Shown: positions 15,335 through 25,536, numbered from the stretch's first letter. The stretch is 32,134 bases of DNA from Butyrivibrio sp. (GCA_017634825.1 JAGBMP010000082.1:1-32134); one strand, 5' to 3'. Translations and numbers: made by a program. The notes: a model not told the origin generated them from the sequence alone.

Positions 15335-18300
15335 TCAAAGCGCCTCAACAAAGGCCTTTGCCATAGTAAGGAGTGTTTTAGTATCTGTTTGTAAGTTATT
15401 ACTGCCTTCCCTGGCTCCTGAAGAAACGGTGGCTAAAGCGCCTCCGCCCTGTGCGTGATAGAGAATTGCTATATTCTCTGCCGCTGCAACGGCTCCCTCT
15501 ATCTTCTCTGATAGCTTTCCGCACAATCTACTTCTTACACTTTCCAGATATTCAGACTCTTCCTGATTGCTGCTGTTCGTTGTTGTAAGCATTCCTCTTA
15601 TCACATCCGCTTCCTTGTAGAGGCTTACAGTGATAAGTCCGTACATATCAGTCTGAACACTGGCATCCATCCTTGAACCCCTGCCTGCTTCGCTCTTTAG
15701 CGTCACATGCATTGAAACTACCTGACCTTCAACCTCAACAGGCACTTCGTAAGAATCTCTCTCTGCGCTCTTTGTCATCACTGAGATCTGCCTCTGCAAA
15801 AGAGATATTGCTCTTACATCAATGTAGCTGTCATTGTCAGTCATTAGCTCTTCAGATAATTTATCGGAAACATCTCCCAAAATCTTAACGTAATTTTCCC
15901 GATAATCATCATCTTCCATTTTTTCTGTTAAAAGAGCTTTTTCTTTTATGTCACCCATCTTCTCCCAGAGGCTTCCGTTTCTGCGATCGCGCCTTACGCC
16001 GATCATGGCCTCCATATTGTTGAAGGTGGTCTCAATTTCTGCTGCCTTAAGCTCATCAAGGGCAGGCTCTGCTGCCTTTAGCTGGGCAGTCTGTCTCATT
16101 CTTGTGACCTGCTCTTTTACATATTCTCTCTCAAGCGCCTCATCTGTATCGGCTGCCTGAAGGTTATCTGCAAGTTCCGGTAAAAGAGTCTCCTGCGTAG
16201 GTGCAGCCTGCATCAGCTTTTCAGGTTCGAGATTCTCATATACGACCTCTGCCTTGGCGCTGTAGAATCTGAACGCTGCACTTATCTGCGCATCTATCTT
16301 TACTCCGGCTGATCTCTCTTCAAGACCTCCAAACTCATCATCCACCTTAAAGTCCATTCCGTGCCTTGCAGCCTTTTGATTTCTCGTCGCTTCAAGAAGA
16401 TTTCCGATGGTCATATCCCGTCCCGTCTTAAGAAGGGAGCCTATTGCCTGGTAATCGGTGGTCTTAAGAGTGTGGAAAAGTCTGTATATTCCTATAAAGG
16501 AGGTTCTCTCCTCGCTGCTTATTCCGTTCTTTTTCTCAAGCTTGTAGAGGAACCTGGCGTACTTCTCTTCGCTCTTTCCTCTCTGATCACCTGAATTTGA
16601 TGAATGTCTGTCCAGGTTCTGTGAGAGCTCTTCGATGGTCATTGAAAGAGGGTTCTGGCCGTCTCTTATAAGATCAAGGACCGCACCTGGCTTGATTCTT
16701 GAGATCACTGCCTGGAGCTTTGCATCCCATCCTCTGACCTTTTCAAGGTTCTCCTCATTTATCTCCATCCTGTTGTATCCAAGGATTCGGATCGCGCGGC
16801 GGTTCTCATCGGTGAGTTCCTCTTTAAGGTCCTCTAAGATGTCGTCCGCATTTCTGAAGGCCTTCTTTATGCTATCGCCAAGGTCCGCTCTGGGAGCGGT
16901 CATAAGCTTTTCATAACCCTCACCTGCCTTTGCAAACTTTGAAGATAGCTCCTCTGACCTCTGGCTTATCTTAAAGATGCTGGCGCTTTCAAGCTCATCC
17001 GCCATATCGCCCACGATATCCACAGGACCGTTAGCGATCACAGAAACCCTTGTCATAGTCATGCGCATCATATAAGAAGTACCAACGCTCTTTACATCTG
17101 TTATCTCATCGATGGCCTTTCCGGTAGTTTCATCTGCCATCTGTCCCATGGTGCTCTTAAGTCTCTCAATGAGCTCCTCAATGGGTGCTGTGTCTATTGA
17201 AAAGCCTCTGTCAAGCAGCTGCTTGTTGGCTTCTGTTGTCATGCGAAGACGAACTTCTTCCATCTGGATCCTTGCAAGGACCAGTCTGTTATCGTTCTCC
17301 GGAAGTGTCTGCACTTCTGCGAAAGTTCCCGCACCTGAAAGATTTCTGATGGTGAGATCTTTCCCTGAAATTATGGCGCCCTTTATATCGTCGTCCGAGA
17401 TCTCTTTTACCTTATGATCTATATCTATGGCCTTCTGAAGGTTTGAAGTCGGATCAGAGAGATTGCCGTCGATTGCGCGCTTGCCATCTGCTATGGCTGT
17501 TGCCGTTGCCTTTGCTCCGAGCTCTTCAGTTACAGGGAGCTTTGCTGCCTTTATAGTGGTAACTGCCTCGAGATTATCTGCTGTAAGCGGAATCCCCTGA
17601 GATACCATCCACTTGGCATTTTCCTTGGTGGCCTCATCCTTAGGGTCAAGTCCTGACTCCTCGATGACTTTGTCAATCTGGGGACCGAGCTGTTCCCAGT
17701 CAAAAGAGTCTGCTGTCTGTGCATAGTATCCGCCGGCTTCCTGAGCATAGAAGCCCCTGCCCATGACATTTAATCCATTTGTGCTGTGGGAAGCAAAATA
17801 GATATTTTCGATGGTGGGCTTCATATTGTTCTGCACCATGTATTTGACAGCACTGTCATCAAGAGCCTTGATGTCTGCTACCTGATCAACAGCTGTCTTG
17901 GCTGTCTTAGCATTCTCTGCCGTAACAGGGATATCATTCTCATGAAAACTATCCTGCAGAGCTTTGGCAAAAGCATCGCTTCCGGTGATCTTCTTAAGTT
18001 TTTCAAAGCTGAGGTCGTCGTTGTAACCTGCGACTAATGCGCCTGACTCAAGAAGGACACTCTTTATCTTGTCCACGATGTTTACAGTCTCTGCAGAGTT
18101 TATATCTTTGATATCAAATCCGTCCTTAAGAGCTTTTTCATAGTCCTCCTCGGACATGGTATTTGATAAAAGAGCCATGAAGTTATGACGGTTCTGAACA
18201 TCCGTGTTCTGGGCCATACCTGCAATGTCTTCTACTGATCTGGAATGCCCTGCGTATGCGTTGTCGGTAAATCCCGATGCATCTATGTCCAGGGCATAGC

Positions 18301-18424
18301 CTGCCTTTGAAAGATTTGATGACTTTGAGGGCCCTGACACTATCCTTTCTTCCGCCTCCATGCCTGAAAGAATTTTGTCGCCGCCGGTTTTCTGACCGGT
18401 AATAGTCTGAAAGTTAATGTTCAT
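15335..18424 (-). CDS. DUF6240-type flagellar protein with FliK-like C-terminus
   Basis: This protein of about 1029 residues resembles the DUF6240 family of Lachnospiraceae flagellar loci. At least eight loosely similar units are scattered through it, each ending in a (G/N)-x-x-(hydrophobic)-T-x-(E/D/R)-N-(hydrophobic) turn, such as KPTIEN, IPLTADN, LTIRNL and MTIGNL. Rough positions are 95-117, 155-177, 191-212, 269-289, 347-367, 542-565, 580-605 and 658-680. The C-terminal region (about 894-972: VPVEVEGQVVSMHV and YGLITVSLYKEADV) resembles a FliK-type hook-length control domain. The ATG at 18424 has GAGG five bases upstream; an upstream start at 18493 would lie inside the glgB terminator. 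No experimental function is known to me. Confidence 0.75.
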   Translation of the reverse strand: MNINFQTITGQKTGGDKILSGMEAEERIVSGPSKSSNLSKAGYALDIDASGFTDNAYAGHSRSVEDIAGMAQNTDVQNRHNFMALLSNTMSEEDYEKALKDGFDIKDINSAETVNIVDKIKSVLLESGALVAGYNDDLSFEKLKKITGSDAFAKALQDSFHENDIPVTAENAKTAKTAVDQVADIKALDDSAVKYMVQNNMKPTIENIYFASHSTNGLNVMGRGFYAQEAGGYYAQTADSFDWEQLGPQIDKVIEESGLDPKDEATKENAKWMVSQGIPLTADNLEAVTTIKAAKLPVTEELGAKATATAIADGKRAIDGNLSDPTSNLQKAIDIDHKVKEISDDDIKGAIISGKDLTIRNLSGAGTFAEVQTLPENDNRLVLARIQMEEVRLRMTTEANKQLLDRGFSIDTAPIEELIERLKSTMGQMADETTGKAIDEITDVKSVGTSYMMRMTMTRVSVIANGPVDIVGDMADELESASIFKISQRSEELSSKFAKAGEGYEKLMTAPRADLGDSIKKAFRNADDILEDLKEELTDENRRAIRILGYNRMEINEENLEKVRGWDAKLQAVISRIKPGAVLDLIRDGQNPLSMTIEELSQNLDRHSSNSGDQRGKSEEKYARFLYKLEKKNGISSEERTSFIGIYRLFHTLKTTDYQAIGSLLKTGRDMTIGNLLEATRNQKAARHGMDFKVDDEFGGLEERSAGVKIDAQISAAFRFYSAKAEVVYENLEPEKLMQAAPTQETLLPELADNLQAADTDEALEREYVKEQVTRMRQTAQLKAAEPALDELKAAEIETTFNNMEAMIGVRRDRRNGSLWEKMGDIKEKALLTEKMEDDDYRENYVKILGDVSDKLSEELMTDNDSYIDVRAISLLQRQISVMTKSAERDSYEVPVEVEGQVVSMHVTLKSEAGRGSRMDASVQTDMYGLITVSLYKEADVIRGMLTTTNSSNQEESEYLESVRSRLCGKLSEKIEGAVAAAENIAILYHAQGGGALATVSSGAREGSNNLQTDTKTLLTMAKAFVEAL

Positions 18425-18462
18425 ATGCGCCTCATATGGGTGAGAAAAAACATTTGTGACAT

Positions 18463-18496
18463 GCAAAAAGGTGATGGACTTTTCATCCATCACCTT
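18463..18496 (-). terminator. Rho-independent terminator after glgB
   Basis: On the minus strand an 11-base perfect stem (AAGGTGATGGA with TCCATCACCTT), a seven-base loop and five T residues lie 14 bases after the glgB stop. It ends the tatD-rsmA-TPR-glgB unit and sits about 40 bases upstream of the DUF6240-type start. Confidence 0.9.
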
Positions 18497-18509
18497 CTAT
18501 TTCGGCAGG

Positions 18510-20435
18510 TCAATTCTTTTTCTTTAGCTTGGGAGTCTGGAAAACAAATACCTCGGCTCCGTAAGGCGGAAGATCAAAGGTTATGCTGTAGTCTTTGTAA
18601 TCACAAAGGCCCTTTACAGCTTTGATCTTGGGCGCGATGTTACTTCCCGATCCTCCGAAGCGCACCTCGGCGCTGTCAAGGATGTGGGTGTAGGTTCCTG
18701 CAAACGGAACGCCTACCATGAATCCCTTTCTCTCCATCGGTGTCATGTTAAGTACAAAGAGAACGTTGTCTTTGCCGTTTGATGCTCTTCTGTAGAAGCT
18801 GTAGGTGCTTCTCTCCTTGTCATCGGCATTGATCCATTCAAATCCGCCCCAGTCATCATCGACTTCGTAGAGGGCAGGATACTTTCTGTACATCTCAAGG
18901 AGCTGTGCAACATAGTCCTTCATGCCTCTGTTGAGGTCATTCTCAAGAAGGAACCAGTCAAGCTCTCTCTTTTCGCTCCACTCTCTCTCCTGGCCAAACT
19001 CCTGTCCCATGAAGAGGAGCTTCTTGCCGGAGTGCCCGAACATGTATGTGTAGCCAACTCTGAGGTTTGCGTACTTATCAACCTTGTATCCCGGCATCTT
19101 CTCAACCATTGAACACTTAAGGTGAACAACCTCATCGTGAGAAAGAGGCAGGATATAGTTCTCTGCGTTGTTATAGCTCATGGCAAAGGTCATCATGTAA
19201 TGAGCTCCCTGCCTGAAGTATGGATCCAGCTTCATGTATTCACAGAAGTCATGCATCCATCCCATATTCCACTTGAAGGCAAAGCCAAGTCCGTCATCCT
19301 CGGGACGAGCTGTAACCTTAGGCCATGCTGTCGATTCCTCGGCAATTGTCAGAACCTCAGGATATGTTCCTCTTACAACACTGTTGAAGTGCTTGAAGAA
19401 CTCAATGGCCTCAAGATTCTTGTTGTCACCGTACTTGTTGGGAACCCACTGTCCGTCCTTTTTGCCATAGTCGAGATAAAGCATGGAAGCAACGGCGTCA
19501 ACTCTAAGTCCGTCTACATGGAACTTGCGGATCCAGAAAAGAGCGTTTGCAATAAGGAAGTTCTTGACCTCGGGCTTCTCAAGATTGAATATCTTGGTTC
19601 CCCAGTCAGGATGCTCTCCCTTCCTTGGGTCCGGATGCTCGTAAATACAGGTTCCATCGAAGCATGCAAGACCGAACTCATCCGGGCAGAAGTGCGCCGG
19701 TACCCAGTCAAGGATTACTCCGATTCCGTTTTTATGAAGCTTGTTAACAAGATACATAAAGTCTGTAGGCTCGCCGTATCTTGAAGTCGGTGCATAGTAG
19801 CCGGTTACCTGATATCCCCAGGAGCCATCAAAAGGATGTTCAGCGATACCGATGAGCTCAATGTGGGTATACTTCATTTCCTGTAAGTATTCCACGATCC
19901 TGTCAGCGAACTGTCTGTAGGTATAAAAACCGTCCTCTGTTCCGTCGGGATGTTTCATCCAGGAACCGATGTGGCACTCGTAAATGGAAATGGGCATGCG
20001 CTTCATTTCCTTACCCTTTATACTGTCGTACCACTTCTTATCAGACCACTTAAAGCCGGACAGATCCGTTGTCCTTGATGCATTGCCGGGACGAAGCTCT
20101 GCAAAGTTTGCATAAGGATCTGCCTTGTAGATCTTCCTTCCGTCCTGAGCAGTGATAAGGTATTTATAAAGTTCGCCTATCCCAACTCCGGGAATAAAAA
20201 GTGTCCAGATGTTGCCGGTCTTAGACCTGTGCATCTGATGGGCATTCTCATTCCATCCGTTGAAGTCTCCGACTACGTGAACATCTGCTGCATTGGGTGC
20301 CCATACAGCAAAAAAGTATCCCTTTTTGCCGTTCTCCTCTGAAGGATGAGCTCCCAGTTTATCATATATCTCGTAATGTGTACCCTGTCCAAATAAATAC
20401 TCGTCGTCTTCTGAAATAAATACCTTTTGACTCAT
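18510..20435 (-). CDS. glgB: 1,4-alpha-glucan branching enzyme
   Basis: This 641-residue GH13 enzyme introduces alpha-1,6 branches into glycogen. An N-terminal carbohydrate-binding domain (about 35-110, GYFFAVWAPNAADVHVVGDFNGW) precedes the catalytic barrel. The four conserved regions are present: DWVPAHF, GLRVDAVAS (nucleophile D near 313), IAEEST (acid/base) and LSHDEVVH (third Asp near 433). The C-terminal beta domain ends at KKKN. The ATG at 20435 has a G-rich ribosome site (GGGGGG) seven bases upstream; an earlier start at 20465 overlaps the upstream gene. No other glycogen gene is in the window. Confidence 0.96.
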   Translation of the reverse strand: MSQKVFISEDDEYLFGQGTHYEIYDKLGAHPSEENGKKGYFFAVWAPNAADVHVVGDFNGWNENAHQMHRSKTGNIWTLFIPGVGIGELYKYLITAQDGRKIYKADPYANFAELRPGNASRTTDLSGFKWSDKKWYDSIKGKEMKRMPISIYECHIGSWMKHPDGTEDGFYTYRQFADRIVEYLQEMKYTHIELIGIAEHPFDGSWGYQVTGYYAPTSRYGEPTDFMYLVNKLHKNGIGVILDWVPAHFCPDEFGLACFDGTCIYEHPDPRKGEHPDWGTKIFNLEKPEVKNFLIANALFWIRKFHVDGLRVDAVASMLYLDYGKKDGQWVPNKYGDNKNLEAIEFFKHFNSVVRGTYPEVLTIAEESTAWPKVTARPEDDGLGFAFKWNMGWMHDFCEYMKLDPYFRQGAHYMMTFAMSYNNAENYILPLSHDEVVHLKCSMVEKMPGYKVDKYANLRVGYTYMFGHSGKKLLFMGQEFGQEREWSEKRELDWFLLENDLNRGMKDYVAQLLEMYRKYPALYEVDDDWGGFEWINADDKERSTYSFYRRASNGKDNVLFVLNMTPMERKGFMVGVPFAGTYTHILDSAEVRFGGSGSNIAPKIKAVKGLCDYKDYSITFDLPPYGAEVFVFQTPKLKKKN

Positions 20436-20457
20436 TTGTGCCCCCCTAAAGAAAATT

Positions 20458-23400
20458 TTAGTCATGCATAAAGTCTTTTTCTCTAAGTATTATCATATCA
20501 TTTTCATCGTACCTTTTGTGAACTATTACATCAACAAAATGACCGACGGTTCTTTTTTCCGCGTAATATATGGCATCGTCCACGATATCTCTTACTTCGG
20601 ATACGGTAACGTCGTGGTCCAGGGTCTGCCTTTCTGAAATTCTTGTGTGAAGAGCCAGAATTCCAAGGTTATCGATGGCATACTCTTTCTCAAGAGCATA
20701 CTGCCTTGCATATGCTACAAGGGAGTCGTCATCGAGGGCTTCGATATCAACCCTGACGTTGAAGCTCTGCTTAAGGGACGGATTCTTATCAAGGAATCTG
20801 TCCATGTCTTCCTTGGTATCTTCCATGACGATCACAAGGCCCTTGTTCTCCTGCTGAAGGATCTTGAGGAGTTCGCTGACTGTCTCCTGTGTCAGATCTG
20901 CTGCCCTCTGAATGATCAGAGCACCGTTTGCAAGCTTTTCAAAGATGTTTGCTGTGCTCTTCTTGTTCAGGGTGTTGGCCGTGATCTTGGCAACCTTACC
21001 GCTGAAGTTGGAGTCTGAAGCCTGCATAGCCTTTATAAGCCCCTTTGCAAGACTTACGGTACCTGCACCCTCATCACCGGTAACGATGGCGTTTCCGGAG
21101 AACGGATCCATGCTGAGATTATCAATGGCATTGATGATCTGTCTTCTTGATTTCTTGTGGTGTATATATGGTCCAAAGAGCTCTTTCTCCTCAGGAGTCA
21201 TGCTCCTTACGCGCTCTTCGAGCTCTCTGTTTCCGATGTGATGCTGTTTCTTTTTCTCTGTAGGAGCTGGTGCTTTCTTTGGCGCAGGCGCAGGTGCCGG
21301 ATCTTCCTTTTCCTCTTCACCCTCTTCGTCATCATCCACATCTTCAGCTTCATCAGATTCTGAAGGCTCCTCTGAAGGCTCTTTTACCTCTTCTTCTGCA
21401 GATTCTTCCTCTGAAGGTTCTCCCTCTTCTGACGCTCCTGCTGCCACCATCTCTGCATCGATTGTGGCTGTATCTGCATCAACTTCTTCCGGAAGCTCCT
21501 CCGGTATCTCCTCTAAAAGCTGCTCCTCTGAAGGCTCAGGACGGGACTCCTCGTCCATAACTTCCTCTACAGCTGCATTTATAACGTCTTCTCTCTTGAC
21601 GCTCCAGTCTCCTCTGCCGGAAGCCTTGGCATAGCTGTCCTTGTTGATGGCATTTGTGATGGCCTTTTCAAGCTTCTCCTGAAGACCTTCTCTGGTCTTG
21701 GAATCAAACTCAGCGAACATGTCGCCGGTCTCGTCAAGAACCCTCTTCTTTACGCTCTCAAGCTGCTTCTGCTGCTGGGTCTTCTTAAAGGCCTCCCAGT
21801 TGTCCAGATACTCCTGTATGCTGATCTGGCCTGTGATCTGCTTCTCAACCTCAGGCTCGGGCTCAACAGCCATACTGATCTGACCGTCAGGCTCCTGTGC
21901 CAGCATGGTCTCGAACTGGCTGTGCATCTGGTAGCTTGCATTGGGATGTATTACTGCACCGGGAACTTCATCCTCGAGTGGTTTCTCTTCATAGTTAAAG
22001 GCCTTAAAAGGCTGGATAACGGGATTCTCTTCCTTGGCCTCTTCTTCCTCTTCGGGCTCCTCATAGTTTTCAGGCTCAGGCTCTGAAACTGCTGTTGCCA
22101 TGATCGCCGGCTCCTCGGGAGTTATAACCTTCTCCTCTCCAAGGATTGGTCCGTTTCCGCCATACTTGATCTCGATTCCCATCTTGGGATCAGTGTCGAA
22201 AAAGACCTCCTGCATGCCGGAAGCTACAGGCTCGAATACTCTTGTATCGCTGTCGATATCAGCAGCGCTCTCAGGATTTTCTTCCTGTGCTGCCTCTTCC
22301 GAAGCCACAGCATCCGGATGAACAGGCTGATAGATTATTGTAGCCTCAGCCTCTTCTGCTGCCTTTACGATCTCATCCTCAGGAAGCTCCTCTGAAATTT
22401 CCTCAGGAAGCACATATTCCGGCTCCTCGAGCTCTTCATCCTCGTAGATTTCCTCAGTGATAGGCTGAACTGTGTTCTGTGCAGGCTCTGCCTCTACAGG
22501 CTCAAAGATCTTGGTGATCTCTTCCTTGGTTTCATCGTCCTTATCTCCGATGATCTCCTGAAGACCTGCTGCGATTGCCTTTTGAAGGTTAACTGTGTTA
22601 TATGAACTGACATCTACCGAGGGCTCTTTTATCTCACTGATACTGGGGTAGACGATCCTGTCGAACTCTCTGGTCTCTCCAAGGTCCTCCTCCACGGGCT
22701 GCTTGAGCTCCTCGGGAAGGGTTCCTTCATTGTAAGAATTAATAACGGACTCGGTTACGGGAGGCATCTCCTTGGTGGGCTGCTTGATCTCAACAGTCCT
22801 TGTCTCGTCCTTGCCCACTTCGTCCTTCTCGGAAACGATGGACGGATCCACTGCTCCGCCGTGCTTTTCTTTATATCTGAGGTATCTGTCCTGCTGCTCA
22901 GGTGAAAGAGGCTCATGAAGCGCCTTGAGCTCAAGAGCCTTCATGACGTATCTGCCGTCACCAAACCAGAGGAACATCTCGTCACATTCCTCAATACATT
23001 CTGTGGTAAGCCCTACTCTGTGGTAGAGGTAAGCAAGTTCATATGCCCATCTCTCCCTGTAGTCGTGCTTTTTAAACTCCTCAAGTACAGCGATCCTCTC
23101 CTCAAGGCTTACTTCCTGTGCCTCGTAGAGCTTGTACTGAAGAATGTATCTACCTGTATCCCTTGGCGCGATCCTTACGAACTCTTTGTAATACTCAACC
23201 GCCTGAACAAACTCGCCCATCTTGATGGCAAGCTCACACAGCGAGTAAACGATCGCTCTTCCTGTAGGGTATCTGTCATAGGCCATCAGGAGAACGTCCT
23301 TACTCTCCTGAAAACGCCTGTTTATCTTGTACAGGTCACTGATGGTGCAGAGCATCTGAACGCTCTTAACACGCTTCCAGTCTATAGTATCTGCAATCTT

Positions 23401-23478
23401 AACTGCTTCGGCAAATCTGCCTTCCCCTATCAAAGCCTTGATTTCATCGGCCCTGATTCTATACTCAACTTTATCCAA
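20458..23478 (-). CDS. TPR protein with acidic linker and degenerate AAA-like domain
   Basis: This protein of about 1006 residues has no function I can name. Residues 1 to about 200 are helical repeats of TPR type ([27 protein letters not shown]). About 220-735 is very acidic, with many Glu/Pro stretches and a short Lys-rich end. From about 750 to 990 it resembles CbxX/SpoVK AAA proteins: [18 protein letters not shown] matches their GYxxxMDxFLxxNPGLxSRF element. The Walker A ([12 protein letters not shown]) lacks the lysine, and the Walker B lacks the DE pair. The start is probably TTG at 23478, with AAAGAGGT seven bases upstream; GTG at 23487 is possible. It sits between rsmA and glgB. A scaffold role is inferred. 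Confidence 0.75.
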   Translation of the reverse strand: MDKVEYRIRADEIKALIGEGRFAEAVKIADTIDWKRVKSVQMLCTISDLYKINRRFQESKDVLLMAYDRYPTGRAIVYSLCELAIKMGEFVQAVEYYKEFVRIAPRDTGRYILQYKLYEAQEVSLEERIAVLEEFKKHDYRERWAYELAYLYHRVGLTTECIEECDEMFLWFGDGRYVMKALELKALHEPLSPEQQDRYLRYKEKHGGAVDPSIVSEKDEVGKDETRTVEIKQPTKEMPPVTESVINSYNEGTLPEELKQPVEEDLGETREFDRIVYPSISEIKEPSVDVSSYNTVNLQKAIAAGLQEIIGDKDDETKEEITKIFEPVEAEPAQNTVQPITEEIYEDEELEEPEYVLPEEISEELPEDEIVKAAEEAEATIIYQPVHPDAVASEEAAQEENPESAADIDSDTRVFEPVASGMQEVFFDTDPKMGIEIKYGGNGPILGEEKVITPEEPAIMATAVSEPEPENYEEPEEEEEAKEENPVIQPFKAFNYEEKPLEDEVPGAVIHPNASYQMHSQFETMLAQEPDGQISMAVEPEPEVEKQITGQISIQEYLDNWEAFKKTQQQKQLESVKKRVLDETGDMFAEFDSKTREGLQEKLEKAITNAINKDSYAKASGRGDWSVKREDVINAAVEEVMDEESRPEPSEEQLLEEIPEELPEEVDADTATIDAEMVAAGASEEGEPSEEESAEEEVKEPSEEPSESDEAEDVDDDEEGEEEKEDPAPAPAPKKAPAPTEKKKQHHIGNRELEERVRSMTPEEKELFGPYIHHKKSRRQIINAIDNLSMDPFSGNAIVTGDEGAGTVSLAKGLIKAMQASDSNFSGKVAKITANTLNKKSTANIFEKLANGALIIQRAADLTQETVSELLKILQQENKGLVIVMEDTKEDMDRFLDKNPSLKQSFNVRVDIEALDDDSLVAYARQYALEKEYAIDNLGILALHTRISERQTLDHDVTVSEVRDIVDDAIYYAEKRTVGHFVDVIVHKRYDENDMIILREKDFMHD

Positions 23479-23537
23479 AATATCCACCTCTTTGGAACCA
23501 ACAATACAATATCTAGTAGTAAGTTTAACATAGCGCC

Positions 23538-24398
23538 CTAGCTTTGTAAAATGTCAGAAAGCTCTGCAAACTGCTCAAGTGTGAGCGTTTCACCCCTTGC
23601 TCTTTCATCGATCCCCATCTTTACAAGAGCAGCACTGACCTTATCCCTTGAAACACCCAGTGATGCGTTATTTGAAAGGGAGTTTGAGAGTGTCTTTCTC
23701 CTCTGGTTAAAAGAGGTCCTGATAATCTCAAACAGGTATTTGGCATCCTTAACATTTACCTTTGGCTCAGGGTACTTGGTGAGCTTAACCACCGCCGATC
23801 CCACATTCGGCTGCGGTATAAAGCTGCTGGGCGGAACATCTATTACGGTATTTGCTTCCGCATAGAACCCAACTGCCAGTGATAAAGAGCCGTAGTCCTT
23901 GTTCCCAGGGCCAGCTGCCATCCTGTCTGCAACTTCCTTCTGTACCATAACCGTGATGCTCTCTATAAGAGCCCCGCTCTCAAAGAGCTTCATTATAATT
24001 GGAGTAGTTATGTAATATGGAAGGTTGGCCACCACCTTGATGGGGCGTCCCTCATTGTACTCCTCAATGATCCTGTCTATGTCCACTTTGAGTACATCTT
24101 CATTTATAACAGTAACGTTGTCATATTCAGATAGTGTATCAGCAAGAACAGGTAAAAGAGTCTTATCAATCTCCACAGCAACGACTCTGCCTGCTGCCTC
24201 TGCAAGATACTGGGTAAGTGTTCCGATACCCGGTCCGATTTCCAGGACGCAGTCCTTATCAGTAACTCCTGCAGCCTCTACAATTCCTTCAAGGACACCT
24301 CCGTCTATCAGGAAGTTCTGTCCAAACTTCTTTTTGGCGCTCATGTTGTACCTGGCAAGCACTTCCTTGGTACGGGCGCTGTTTCCCAAATATGCCAT
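23538..24398 (-). CDS. rsmA: 16S rRNA dimethyladenosine transferase KsgA
   Basis: This 286-residue S-adenosylmethionine-dependent methyltransferase dimethylates two adjacent adenosines (A1518, A1519) in helix 45 of 16S rRNA during 30S maturation. FGQNFL (25-30), the SAM-binding loop [12 protein letters not shown] (52-63) and the catalytic NLPYYI (125-130) are all present, as is the C-terminal [12 protein letters not shown]. The ATG has AGAGAGG upstream and starts 12 bases after tatD. tatD next to ksgA is a common Firmicutes arrangement, supporting the orthology. Confidence 0.97.
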   Translation of the reverse strand: MAYLGNSARTKEVLARYNMSAKKKFGQNFLIDGGVLEGIVEAAGVTDKDCVLEIGPGIGTLTQYLAEAAGRVVAVEIDKTLLPVLADTLSEYDNVTVINEDVLKVDIDRIIEEYNEGRPIKVVANLPYYITTPIIMKLFESGALIESITVMVQKEVADRMAAGPGNKDYGSLSLAVGFYAEANTVIDVPPSSFIPQPNVGSAVVKLTKYPEPKVNVKDAKYLFEIIRTSFNQRRKTLSNSLSNNASLGVSRDKVSAALVKMGIDERARGETLTLEQFAELSDILQS

Positions 24399-24409
24399 AT
24401 GATCCTCTC

Positions 24410-25180
24410 TTAGGCCTTTAGCCTGTACATCTCTCTTGCGTTAGCTTCTGTGATGCTTATTACTTCTTCCTCTGAAATGCCTTTAATTTGCGCCATGGCG
24501 CTTACAACATAAGGCAGGTATAAAGAGCTGTTGCGCTTTCCTCTAAAGGGCTCCGGAGCCAGATACGGACAATCCGTCTCTAAAATGATCCTCTCCATCG
24601 GAATAGCCTCAGCAACTTCCTTCATCTTGCGACCGTTCTTAAAGGTAAGAACTCCGCCAATTCCTATATAGAAGCCCATCTTAACGCACTCTTCTGCAAC
24701 TTCTTTTGAATAAGAGAAGCAATGGACAACGCCTCCAAGTTCTCCTGCATTCTCGCTCTTTAAAATGTCCACCGTATCGGCAGCAGCATCTCTTGAGTGA
24801 ACAATGATCGGAAGCTCCACTTCCCTGGCAAGGGCGATCTGTCTTTTAAACCATTTCTTCTGAAGATCATGCTCCGGCTCCGGCCAGTAATAATCAAGGC
24901 CTATCTCTCCGATTGCTACGCACTTGGGAAAAGAGCTCATCTCTTTTAGCTTCTCTATCTTCTCATCGTCGAGCTCTGCGCAGTCACTGGGGTGTACTCC
25001 CACAGCTGCGTACATAAAGTCGTATTCCGCTGCCAGATCAAGAGATCTCTGGGAACTCGCCATATTAGCTCCGATATTTACTATATTTCCAATGCCCGCT
25101 TCCTTCATGGACCTTAAAAGGGCATCTCTATCCTCATCAAATCGCTCATCATCATAGTGAGCATGGGTATCAAAAATCAT
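24410..25180 (-). CDS. tatD: TatD family metal-dependent hydrolase
   Basis: This 256-residue TIM-barrel hydrolase has the complete metal site of the family: H6 and H8 in DTHAHYD, E92 in GEIGLDYYW, H128 in VHSRDA, H153 in VHCFSYS and D203 in ETDCPYLAPEPF. TatD proteins are 3'-5' DNA/RNA exonucleases or deoxyribonucleases; the physiological substrate here is unknown. The ATG has AAAGGAG about ten bases upstream. It is probably the first gene of the unit containing rsmA, the TPR gene and glgB. The A/T-rich region upstream shows no confident promoter. Confidence 0.96.
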   Translation of the reverse strand: MIFDTHAHYDDERFDEDRDALLRSMKEAGIGNIVNIGANMASSQRSLDLAAEYDFMYAAVGVHPSDCAELDDEKIEKLKEMSSFPKCVAIGEIGLDYYWPEPEHDLQKKWFKRQIALAREVELPIIVHSRDAAADTVDILKSENAGELGGVVHCFSYSKEVAEECVKMGFYIGIGGVLTFKNGRKMKEVAEAIPMERIILETDCPYLAPEPFRGKRNSSLYLPYVVSAMAQIKGISEEEVISITEANAREMYRLKA

Positions 25181-25262
25181 GTCAAACCCGCTCCTTTTAT
25201 ACTAATTCAAATTATTTTATCATATTTCCCCAAAATTTTTTTGAAAAATTTAAAAAAAGTAC

Positions 25263-25291
25263 TTGCATTTTATTTTGGGCCGTAGTAAGAT
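25263..25291 (+). promoter_or_regulatory. Promoter for tRNA-Lys
   Basis: A -35 TTGCAT (25263-25268), 17-base spacer and -10 TAAGAT (25286-25291) precede tRNA-Lys. The start is expected near 25298, about 28 bases before the mature tRNA. Confidence 0.7.
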
Positions 25292-25297
25292 ATCACT

Positions 25298-25314
25298 TGT
25301 CGTTAAGAACGACA
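25298..25314 (+). other. Hairpin in tRNA-Lys leader
   Basis: TGTCGTT and AACGACA form a perfect seven-base stem with an AAG loop, starting about where transcription should begin and ending 11 bases before the tRNA. It could guide 5' processing; this is inferred from position only. Confidence 0.5.
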
Positions 25315-25325
25315 CAAATAAAAAC

Positions 25326-25398
25326 GCACCGCTAGCTCAGTTGGTAGAGCACCTGACTCTTAATCAGGTTGTCCAGGGTTCGAGACCCTGGCGGTGCA
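25326..25398 (+). tRNA. tRNA-Lys (anticodon CTT)
   Basis: The acceptor stem GCACCGC pairs with GCGGTGC. The D arm TAGCTCAGTTGGTAGAGC, anticodon stem CCTGA/TCAGG with loop CTCTTAA, and T arm with GGTTCGAGACC complete the cloverleaf. The anticodon is CTT, reading AAG. The discriminator base is A. No CCA is encoded. Confidence 0.95.
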
Positions 25399-25403
25399 CG
25401 CCG

Positions 25404-25450
25404 AGTACTGTTTTCGTGGGTATATCCCATGGGGATGGTACTTTTTCTTT
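25404..25450 (+). terminator. tRNA-Lys terminator with GU-rich stem
   Basis: Arms 25404-25420 and 25426-25442 pair over 17 positions, six of them G-U wobbles, around a five-base loop, followed by a T-rich tract. Because wobble pairs become A-C mismatches on the other strand, the hairpin folds only in plus-strand RNA. Confidence 0.7.
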
Positions 25451-25470
25451 GCGCGTAAAGTGAACCATGC

Positions 25471-25536
25471 GAATAAAAATAAGAGGTGTCAGATGGGAGC
25501 GCTCTTTGCTCACATTCTGATACCTCTTTTTTTATT
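25471..25536. terminator. Bidirectional terminator between tRNA-Lys and the suf operon
   Basis: A long imperfect hairpin has arms 25471-25500 and 25508-25536, with AAGAGGT/ACCTCTT in the core, one bulge and one mismatch. It is flanked by T-rich tracts on both strands. It can end plus-strand transcription from tRNA-Lys and minus-strand transcription from sufU. It lies inside the repeat island. Confidence 0.75.

Noticed and set aside
18425..18493. Upstream extension of the DUF6240-type gene
   Set aside because: It would place the start within the glgB terminator hairpin, and the ATG at 18424 has a proper ribosome site.
21246..21560. Short-period repeat or possible repeat array in the acidic linker
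   Set aside because: The repetition is of Glu/Ser/Pro codons in a coding frame, without regular spacers, so it is low-complexity coding sequence and not a CRISPR or tandem DNA repeat.
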